From Porphyromonadaceae bacterium (GTDB taxonomy: Bacteria > Bacteroidota > Bacteroidia > Bacteroidales > Paludibacteraceae), in NCBI GenBank assembly GCA_905372605.1, contig CAJPPQ010000024.1:1-12969 (forward strand): DNA of 12,969 nt, in the 5' to 3' direction. Under the pieces are notes generated by a model. It had not been told where the DNA came from, ran no database searches, and worked only from the letters and a program-made list of their open reading frames with translations. This document shows positions 7,382 to 12,969 of the stretch, piece by piece (within the stretch, counting starts at the first letter, position 1; every line of letters begins with the position of its first letter). The translations under genes were made by a program, and so were the position numbers.

Positions 7382-8391
7382 TTTCTTCTCATTAAAATGC
7401 ATTTAGCTAATAGTTTAAATCTGTGTTTGATAGGTATGGTCGAGTATAAGCCACTGAATAGCAATTTAATGAAGTTCCCAAGAGAGTATCTTTTCGAGAA
7501 GTAATGATCTTCGACAAAACTTAATGTGCTGTAAGCTATATGGATAGCACACCTTCTTGCCAAAGCCTCTGAAGAATAGTGCCCGTATATGTTTTTACTT
7601 ACCAGTTTATCAGCAAATTTTTTTATAGCTATCAAACTATGTTTATCACGAATATTACAAGTAGCAAAGTGGTCTACAAAAAACTGTTTTTCAGACTCAG
7701 AAAAGTTTGGATTGAGCCAATCGAGCATTCTGAGACGTACATTATTGGCTTTCTCTATCTGCAATCTGCGTTTTTCGGTGGAAATCTGAGTGTTATGAGT
7801 GCGATAGCGAAACATAGTCTCCTGAACATTATACACTTGAGTAACACGATAACAATACGACCACATAGAGTAATCTTCGGCAGGAAATGCCGAGGTTTCG
7901 TATCGTAATCCATTGTCGACCATTATACTCCTGCGAAATACGGGAACTATTACTGTACAACCGAATAGCATTTCTGCCTTAGAATCTTCGTTGTGTTCGG
8001 GAAAACGTACAAGTGAGTTTTTGTCTCCAAAAAACTCAAACCCAAAACTGCATATTCCCACCTCCGGACGACTATCCAACGTAGCGACACCTTTTTCCAA
8101 CCATAAAGGAGATGCAATATCATCGCCATCCATACGTGCAATAAATTCGGTATCAGCCAATTCGATACCTTTATTGAGATTTTCTGCCAAACCTAAATTC
8201 ACTTCATTGCGAACAAGACGAATACGTGAGTCTTTGAAACTTTTGACAATATCGACAGTATTGTCTGCCGAACAATCGTCTAAGACCAACAGCTCGAAGT
8301 CGGAGTAGGTCTGACTAAGCACACTCTCAATGGCATCTGACACATAAGGAGCGACATTATACACGGGCATCAATACTGTTAGTTTTTTCAT
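7378..8391 (-). CDS. family 2 glycosyltransferase
   Basis: A GT2 glycosyltransferase of 337 residues. It has KLTVLMPVYNVAPYVSDAI at the N-terminus, LDDCSADNT (37-45) where many relatives have DDGSTD, the metal-binding MDGDD (87-91), and FPAEDYSMW (169-177) as the likely catalytic-base region. The C-terminal 80 residues are basic with aromatic and hydrophobic stretches, perhaps membrane-associating. It follows the upstream GT2 by 12 bp and overlaps the deacetylase by 4 bp (ATGA), so these products are probably made in step. Donor specificity is unknown. Confidence 0.9.
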   Translation of the reverse strand: MKKLTVLMPVYNVAPYVSDAIESVLSQTYSDFELLVLDDCSADNTVDIVKSFKDSRIRLVRNEVNLGLAENLNKGIELADTEFIARMDGDDIASPLWLEKGVATLDSRPEVGICSFGFEFFGDKNSLVRFPEHNEDSKAEMLFGCTVIVPVFRRSIMVDNGLRYETSAFPAEDYSMWSYCYRVTQVYNVQETMFRYRTHNTQISTEKRRLQIEKANNVRLRMLDWLNPNFSESEKQFFVDHFATCNIRDKHSLIAIKKFADKLVSKNIYGHYSSEALARRCAIHIAYSTLSFVEDHYFSKRYSLGNFIKLLFSGLYSTIPIKHRFKLLAKCILMRRK

Positions 8392-8403
8392 TTTCAGAAG
8401 GAT

Positions 8404-9318
8404 TTATTTGTTAAATACTTTTCGTTTTAAAGCCCAATACCAATCGAACTTTTTGAGAAACTTCAACGGACGATAAACCGATATATAATATAAACCAAAG
8501 CGAATAGGTGATATAGCAAACATCTTGAGGTATAACATTATAAACTGTCGGCCGGAAGTGTTGTCGGCTATGGAAATAAAAAAATCGCGGAGTAGGCTTG
8601 GAGTTTTTTTAAGTCGTTCGGTAAATCTATCGAAATACATAAGTCTCATTTCGAGCAATTTACGAGCGATGTCTTTTTTGCGACTCTCTGTAAGTGTCCC
8701 CGAGTGAACACGTGTAAAATAGAGACATTCTTCGATACGGGCTACCTTCGTACACATCCATAGTCGTACCCAATATTCGTAGTCTTCGACTAAAAATAAA
8801 TTCTCATCGTATTCGCCCGCCATTCGAGCTGCTTCGGCACGATACATAAAGGCATAAGCCACAGTATTTACTAAAGGGATAAACTTTTCTGGGTCTCTAA
8901 GAGAGACTTTATAGAGCATATTGCCGTCTGTATCAATAGCTTGATAAGACCCGGCAAGAAAACCGATTGAAGGATTATGTTCGAGATAGTCTACATAAAC
9001 TCTCAGAAAATCGGGATGAAAACGGTTGTCGTGTGAGGTCCATGTGTAATATTTGCCTCTCGCATGCCGAAAACCTTCGTTAAGAGAGGCAGGTAGTTTT
9101 TTATTTATCTCATTGCTATATACATGTATACGAGTATCTTTGGAGGCAAAATTTTTGGCAATATCGAGGGAAGTGTCTGTGGAACAATCGTTTACTATAA
9201 TCAACTCCCAATTTTCGTATGTCTGAGCCAGACAGCTCTCGATAGACTCTGCCAAAAAACGAGCTCCATTATAAACAGGTAAAACTATGGAAACCAATGA
9301 TGAAGAGTCTGAACACAT
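8404..9318 (-). CDS. family 2 glycosyltransferase with unusual DXD region
   Basis: A GT2 enzyme of 304 residues, recognised from SIVLPVYNGARFLAESIES near the N-terminus, VNDCSTDTS (42-50) and VEDYEYWVRLW (177-187). Where most GT2 proteins have a DXD such as DADD or DGDD, this one reads TWTSHDNRF (92-100), leaving only one acidic residue in the core (D97). The rest of the fold signatures look intact, and SHDN-type variants do occur in GT2 subgroups, so it is probably active rather than a pseudogene. The start codon overlaps the upstream stop by one base (TAATG), pointing to translational coupling. The C-terminus is basic (LKFLKKFDWYWALKRK). Confidence 0.87.
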   Translation of the reverse strand: MCSDSSSLVSIVLPVYNGARFLAESIESCLAQTYENWELIIVNDCSTDTSLDIAKNFASKDTRIHVYSNEINKKLPASLNEGFRHARGKYYTWTSHDNRFHPDFLRVYVDYLEHNPSIGFLAGSYQAIDTDGNMLYKVSLRDPEKFIPLVNTVAYAFMYRAEAARMAGEYDENLFLVEDYEYWVRLWMCTKVARIEECLYFTRVHSGTLTESRKKDIARKLLEMRLMYFDRFTERLKKTPSLLRDFFISIADNTSGRQFIMLYLKMFAISPIRFGLYYISVYRPLKFLKKFDWYWALKRKVFNK

Positions 9319-10259
9319 TACTTATTACGAGTTAAGTACGACAATAATATTTTTTTCATTACGACAGCAAATTTAATAATTCCACAGTATTTCAAGCTAT
9401 CGAAGATAAACTCTTTGGTATGTAGTGTGTTATGTTTGGAGTGCTGTCGCGTTTCATCACAAATAAGAGTAAGATAATCGCTCTGTTGTCTTATAAATCT
9501 TTTCTTTAAGCTATCATCATTACGGCTGCCGTTGAATAAATCTCTATAAATCTTATATTCAAGCCAACGTCGCTCAATTCCCTCGACAGTAGAATCTATC
9601 CCGGTATTGTGTAGTCGATAATCTGCTCCGACAAAATTTTGGAAATATCCTTTGCCGTTTTTCAGGATATGATAAAATAGATGCACATCGCGAAAATAAC
9701 AGTATTGTCTGATATCGACTTTAAACGCCGAGCGACGAAAGAGAGCCGTAACAGGCTGAGTAACCCAATGATACAGAGTAAAATCCTTGTCGAATTCGAA
9801 TCCGTCAGTATTATTATTGCCTATAAACTCACTGTGGTCTATCGTGTGAGGGGCGCTATCGTATTTTACTATCCTATATCCGTGAGTAGCAAGTACGTAC
9901 TCTTTGTTAGTTTCGAGGAAATCGACTTGTTTCTGTAGTTTAAACGGATCTGTCCAATAGTCGTCGCCTTCGCACATAGCTACATATTTACCTGTACAAG
10001 CCTCTAAAACATACATTTGGTTGAGCATAGCTCCGACATTTACGTTATGTAGGATAGGTTTGATTTTATTTGGATATTTTTGGGCATATTCCAGAACTAT
10101 ACGACGGGTAGCATCGGTACTACAATCTTCGCCGATAACAATATCAAAATCAAAATCGGTCTTTTGCATTAGGACACTGTCTATTGCCTCGGCAATGTAC
10201 TTTTCGTGATTGTATGCTAACATAAATACGCTTACCATCTTATCAGAAGTATTGATCAT
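9318..10259 (-). CDS. family 2 glycosyltransferase
   Basis: A 313-residue GT2 glycosyltransferase of the subgroup with MVSVFMLAYNHEKYIAEAID (8-27), GEDCSTDATR (43-52) and the metal-binding CEGDDYWTDPFKLQKQ (96-111). This GEDCS/EGDDYW pattern is common in O-antigen and capsule loci. The first GT2 beta strand begins near residue 8, so the ATG eight codons in is an alternative start. I kept the upstream ATG. It lies 39 bp after the formyltransferase gene and shares one base with the next GT2 gene. It is the first glycosyltransferase after the sugar-modification cassette, but which sugar it transfers cannot be read from the sequence. Confidence 0.9.
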   Translation of the reverse strand: MINTSDKMVSVFMLAYNHEKYIAEAIDSVLMQKTDFDFDIVIGEDCSTDATRRIVLEYAQKYPNKIKPILHNVNVGAMLNQMYVLEACTGKYVAMCEGDDYWTDPFKLQKQVDFLETNKEYVLATHGYRIVKYDSAPHTIDHSEFIGNNNTDGFEFDKDFTLYHWVTQPVTALFRRSAFKVDIRQYCYFRDVHLFYHILKNGKGYFQNFVGADYRLHNTGIDSTVEGIERRWLEYKIYRDLFNGSRNDDSLKKRFIRQQSDYLTLICDETRQHSKHNTLHTKEFIFDSLKYCGIIKFAVVMKKILLSYLTRNK

Positions 10260-10298
10260 ATAGCTTTGGAATAAATATATTTACAAATTATCTTATCT

Positions 10299-10958
10299 CT
10301 AAATCTTTAATACATTGGTAGGCAATAAATAACCTTTTTTTCTATCCTTTATCTCTGCGAAAATGCTTTCTTGCGACACCTCAAAACCCAATATATCTCT
10401 AAGAATAATCTTTAACATAGGGAATTGTAATTCTAAAACATCTTCATAATCCACAAAATCTTCGCATTTCATTGCCGACTGTATAATTATTCTTCCATTA
10501 TCGATTTTTTCATCTATGTAATGTGCAGTATTGCCTAATATAGAGGCGTTTGCTGCTAATGCTTGATCTATTGCTTGTAATCCTTTGAAAGCAGGTAAAA
10601 GGCTTGGGTGAAAATTTATCAATCGTCCCGAATAGGCATTTATAATATCTTTTTTGAGTATTCGCCGTCCAAAACATATTAAGTACTCACTATTAGAGTC
10701 TTGCATAGTACGAAAGATGAATTGTGAGGTATAGGTATTTATTTTTCGTTTTTCTTCATCGTTCAATAAATCAAAGTTGATGTATTTCAGCCGTTCTTGA
10801 AATATTTTCAACAATGTAGACAGAGTATCTTTACTATCGCCATCATAGATTACTACATTAGGAAAGAATGTTTCTAAATTGTATGTGTCTGTGTAGAATC
10901 TAATTACTCTCGATGCATTCCCTGAACAATATATAGCAAACTTTTTAGGATTAATCAT
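10299..10958 (-). CDS. PurN-fold formyltransferase, probably sugar N-formyltransferase
   Basis: A 219-residue protein of the glycinamide ribonucleotide transformylase (GART) fold, which uses N10-formyl-tetrahydrofolate. The catalytic triad can be placed by comparison with PurN: N115 and H117 in LINFHPSLLPAFKG, and D153 in GNTAHYIDEKIDNG. Its setting beside a VioA-like aminotransferase points to formylation of an amino sugar rather than to purine synthesis. VioF and WbtJ, which make dTDP-Qui4NFo, are the characterised precedents. The N-terminal half (AIYCSGNASR, 8-17) is divergent from PurN and contains a basic stretch with no family I know. It overlaps the WbqC gene by 4 bp (ATGA). Fold and catalytic residues are seen; the substrate is inferred. 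Confidence 0.8.
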   Translation of the reverse strand: MINPKKFAIYCSGNASRVIRFYTDTYNLETFFPNVVIYDGDSKDTLSTLLKIFQERLKYINFDLLNDEEKRKINTYTSQFIFRTMQDSNSEYLICFGRRILKKDIINAYSGRLINFHPSLLPAFKGLQAIDQALAANASILGNTAHYIDEKIDNGRIIIQSAMKCEDFVDYEDVLELQFPMLKIILRDILGFEVSQESIFAEIKDRKKGYLLPTNVLKI

Positions 10959-11665
10959 ATCAACGTATATTTATCCAACATCATATTGACTTCATCTATA
11001 GAGTTAAACATAAGAACATCAACGATAGATAATCCTGCTTCGAATGCGCCTCCAAATTGATTATATTCAGTTAATTGAGATTGCATAAAACGTATCTCTA
11101 TATTTTGCTTTTGGTATTTGGTGCGGTCGAAAAATTCCAATCCTCCAATAGGGTTTATGTAATAATTAGCTCCCAAGGCTTTACATATATTCAGAGCCCA
11201 TTCGTCAGGAGCAGATACTTTATCTATTTTCAGATTCATCTCAGAAAAGATAGGGAACTTACGATTAATCCCTAAATAACTACATATCACCTCTATAGAT
11301 TTCTTATTAAGCGAAGTAATGGAATGGAATTCATCTGTAAATATTTGGTTAAGTAGTTGTATTACATCGTTGTAGTGAGGCGATTTTTTTTTGTAATGCT
11401 GTATCTGAGCCAATATCTTTGCCTTCCAATTATCCGTATTATTGATCCGAATATCTTTTATAAGTGTGTCTCGCCCATTGTTTTTGATGATGGGTACTTG
11501 GATATATTGCCATCCCCCGGACTGTTTCAATATCCTATTTCGCTCTATCCAACCGTGCCTAATAAACTGTACGCTATCGAATAAGATGAACTCGTCGGTA
11601 TGTTTTATGATACTAAAATAACCGATATAAGGCAAAAAATAAGGTTGCATTATTCCGAGTTTCAT
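10955..11665 (-). CDS. WbqC family protein
   Basis: A 236-residue protein of the WbqC-like family, found in O-antigen clusters and poorly characterised. As I recall, a glycine-transferase role was proposed for the relative WbnG. Family hallmarks are the N-terminal LGIMQPYFLPYIGYF (3-17), an FDSVQFIRHGWIERNRI stretch (29-45), INPIGG (170-175), and FEAGLSIVDVLMFN near the C-terminus. I chose ATG 11665. A TTG at 11671, directly after the upstream stop, would add two residues but is less likely. It overlaps the formyltransferase by 4 bp. An A9 run in the coding strand (11384-11392) is a possible slippage site. The family call is firm. The reaction is unknown; a plausible guess is addition of an aminoacyl group to an amino sugar. 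Confidence 0.82.
   Translation of the reverse strand: MKLGIMQPYFLPYIGYFSIIKHTDEFILFDSVQFIRHGWIERNRILKQSGGWQYIQVPIIKNNGRDTLIKDIRINNTDNWKAKILAQIQHYKKKSPHYNDVIQLLNQIFTDEFHSITSLNKKSIEVICSYLGINRKFPIFSEMNLKIDKVSAPDEWALNICKALGANYYINPIGGLEFFDRTKYQKQNIEIRFMQSQLTEYNQFGGAFEAGLSIVDVLMFNSIDEVNMMLDKYTLI
11384..11392 (-). repeat. A9 homopolymer in the WbqC-family gene
   Basis: Nine T on the plus strand give A9 in the coding strand, encoding Lys-Lys-Lys at residues 92-94. Losing one A brings a TAA in frame about seven codons later, and gaining one brings a TAA about twelve codons later. Either change would remove more than half the protein. Confidence 0.75.
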
Positions 11666-11671
11666 AATCAA

Positions 11672-12790
11672 TCAATTAGTACTTTGGGTTATCAATTTTG
11701 TGATTCTTAGTACATTTTCCTCAGTCAGTTCGTGATGCATAGGTAGACAAATCACTCTATCTGCCATTTTGTGAGCGTTTGGCAAATTGTCTTTGCTTGC
11801 CGACGCCAGATTTCTGTAGGTAGAGAATTCGCTGATAAGCGGATAGAAATAACGACGTCCGAATACTCCTGCATCTCTAAGTTTAAAATAGAGCTCGTCG
11901 CGCGATATGCCATACGACGCTTTGTCTACAAAAATCGGAAAATAAGAATAGTTATGTCTTACATTCGGCATATCGTCAAAGAAAGAAATACCGACAGTAT
12001 TTTTCAAATATTGTCTGTAGGTCTTAACTATTCGATGCCTGTTTTCTATGGCTCTATCCACATATTTTAGTTCGAGGAGTCCGTAAGCGGCGCGTAGTTC
12101 GTCCATTTTCCCATTGATTCCCGGGGCAATGACTGTCGTTTCGCCCGCAAAACCAAAATTTTTGAGATAGTCTATTCGTTTTTTTGTCTCAGCATCGCGA
12201 CAAATCAAGGCTCCACCTTCTATCGTATTGTATGTCTTGGTTGCGTGGAAACTAAGTGTGGCAATATCACCTGCTTCGAGTATGGATTTTCCTTCGACCT
12301 CTACTCCGAAGGCGTGAGCGGCATCGTATATTACTTTTAGACCGTATTTGTCTGCAATCGCCTTTATTTGAGGTACATCACAAGGGATGCCATATACATG
12401 CACCGGCATTATTGCAGTAGTATGAGGAGTGATTGCCGCCTCTATCTTATCGGGGTCGAGATTGCCCGTATTGAGGTCTATATCGACAAAAACGGGCTTA
12501 ATGCCGTTCCACCACAGAGAGTGAGTAGTAGCCACGAAACTGTAAGGAGTAGTTATCACCTCTCCCGTAATACGCAATGCTTGCAATGCCACTATTATCG
12601 GGAGTGTACCATTGGTAAAAAGGCTTATGTATGGGACTTTCAGATACTGACACAGAGCATCTTCCAACTGCAGATGATAGTGTCCATTGTTTGTAAGCCA
12701 TTTACGGTCCCAGATGTCTTGCAAGTATGGCAAAAATTCTTCCAATGGCGGTAGAAGTGGAGATGTTACGTTAATAATCTTATTGTCCAT
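11672..12790 (-). CDS. vioA: DegT/DnrJ/EryC1/StrS sugar aminotransferase, VioA-like
   Basis: A PLP-dependent transaminase acting on a nucleotide-linked keto-sugar. The 372-residue protein strongly resembles VioA, which makes dTDP-4-amino-4,6-dideoxy-D-glucose (dTDP-Qui4N): SPLLPPLEEFLPYLQDIWDR (10-29), KWLTNNG (30-36), LFTNGTLPIIVALQALRITG (57-76), YSFVATTHSLWWNGIKPVFV (83-102). The PLP-contacting DAAHAFG has D156, and SFHATKTYNTIEGGAL (180-195) carries the Schiff-base lysine K185. KNFGF (210-214) follows. Its ATG lies 3 bp after the stop of the Wzt-like gene, and its stop is 6 bp before the WbqC ATG. The dTDP-glucose dehydratase (RmlB) that would supply the substrate is not in the window. 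The aminotransferase family is certain; the exact sugar (C4 amine, gluco or galacto) is inference. Confidence 0.87.
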   Translation of the reverse strand: MDNKIINVTSPLLPPLEEFLPYLQDIWDRKWLTNNGHYHLQLEDALCQYLKVPYISLFTNGTLPIIVALQALRITGEVITTPYSFVATTHSLWWNGIKPVFVDIDLNTGNLDPDKIEAAITPHTTAIMPVHVYGIPCDVPQIKAIADKYGLKVIYDAAHAFGVEVEGKSILEAGDIATLSFHATKTYNTIEGGALICRDAETKKRIDYLKNFGFAGETTVIAPGINGKMDELRAAYGLLELKYVDRAIENRHRIVKTYRQYLKNTVGISFFDDMPNVRHNYSYFPIFVDKASYGISRDELYFKLRDAGVFGRRYFYPLISEFSTYRNLASASKDNLPNAHKMADRVICLPMHHELTEENVLRITKLITQSTN

Positions 12791-12793
12791 TGC

Positions 12794-12969
12794 TTAGAGT
12801 TTTTTCTCTGTATAGTTAAACTGCGGAGTAATATCTCCGGGTTCACGTCCGAGCCATGTACCGATTTCTTGTTCTCGATTGACCAAAGTAAATGTTACCA
12901 AATCGTTTTCGATGACAAAACCGTTGCTTCGATCGCGTACCGCATATAAATCTATAGAAAAACTACCCC
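12794..12969 (-). CDS. C-terminal end of a probable Wzt-type ABC exporter ATPase (partial)
   Basis: An open frame of 57 codons runs from the right edge to a TAA at 12794-12796. Its beta-rich sequence resembles the end of the Wzt C-terminal carbohydrate-binding domain: GSFSIDLYAVRDRSNG, then ENDLVTFTLVNREQEIG, then TWLGREPGDITPQFNYTE. In Wzm/Wzt exporters this domain recognises the finished polysaccharide or its end modification before export through the inner membrane. Only three bases separate its stop from the aminotransferase ATG, so it belongs to the same operon. The ATPase domain lies outside the window, so the call rests on the tail alone. Another carbohydrate-recognition or modification protein is possible. 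Confidence 0.58.
   Translation of the reverse strand, partial: GSFSIDLYAVRDRSNGFVIENDLVTFTLVNREQEIGTWLGREPGDITPQFNYTEKKL

Noticed and set aside
7382..7402. Upstream ATG start for the deacetylase
   Set aside because: The downstream ATG at 7381 forms an ATGA overlap with the preceding gene, as at other junctions in this operon, and has a purine-rich stretch upstream. The longer form remains possible.
7913..8308. 131-codon plus-strand open frame opposite a GT2 gene
   Set aside because: It mirrors the GT2 coding sequence on the other strand, is rich in Ser/Thr/Pro as shadow frames often are, and has no recognisable motif.
10299..10958. Formyltransferase as purine-pathway PurN or methionyl-tRNA formyltransferase
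   Set aside because: The N-terminal half diverges from PurN, the protein lacks the Fmt C-terminal domain, and it is embedded in a polysaccharide operon next to a sugar aminotransferase.
11666..11671. TTG start adding two residues to the WbqC protein
   Set aside because: An ATG two codons downstream gives the usual family N-terminus and there is no ribosome-binding evidence favouring the TTG.
1..12969. CRISPR arrays, tRNA or rRNA genes, insertion sequences, attachment sites
   Set aside because: I saw no regularly spaced repeats, no tRNA-like cloverleaf, no transposase or integrase motifs and no terminal inverted repeats on either strand.

Overview
This window looks like part of a surface-polysaccharide (O-antigen or capsule type) biosynthesis locus from a Bacteroidetes genome, probably order Bacteroidales. 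The evidence is indirect: an AT-rich sequence, a TAACTTTG element matching the Bacteroidetes -7 consensus TAnnTTTG just upstream of the plus-strand gene, little sign of strong Shine-Dalgarno sequences, and an AroB that resembles Bacteroides-type 3-dehydroquinate synthases. I cannot name a genus.

Layout. Positions 1-183 are a non-coding promoter region. A single plus-strand gene, aroB (184-1221, shikimate pathway), follows. Everything from 1318 to the right edge lies on the minus strand and reads as one long operon, entering the window at the right and ending convergent to aroB. In transcription order it holds: the 3' end of a probable Wzt-like ABC-exporter ATPase (partial at the edge); a VioA-like sugar aminotransferase; a WbqC-family protein; a PurN-fold formyltransferase; three GT2 glycosyltransferases; a CE4 polysaccharide deacetylase; a GT10 fucosyltransferase; two more GT2 enzymes; a GT-B (GT4-like) glycosyltransferase; and a non-hydrolysing UDP-GlcNAc 2-epimerase. 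Several junctions are ATGA or TAATG overlaps and most other gaps are under 40 bp, so the genes are probably co-transcribed and often translationally coupled.

How the genes may work together. The aminotransferase, WbqC protein and formyltransferase form a compact cassette that could make a nucleotide-linked 4-amino-4,6-dideoxyhexose and decorate its amine. The 2-epimerase would supply UDP-ManNAc. Seven glycosyltransferases (five GT2, one GT10 presumably using GDP-fucose, one GT-B) would build a long or branched glycan. The deacetylase would trim an N-acetyl group, and the finished chain would leave through a Wzm/Wzt-type ABC exporter whose sugar-recognition domain ends at the right edge. No flippase, polymerase, initiating phosphosugar transferase, or dTDP- or GDP-sugar dehydratase lies inside the window.

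The most interesting signals are the aminotransferase/WbqC/formyltransferase cassette next to a Wzt C-terminal domain, and long in-frame homopolymers (A10 and G7 in the GT10 gene, A9 in the WbqC gene). A one-base slip in either direction at any of them would truncate the protein, which suggests possible phase variation.
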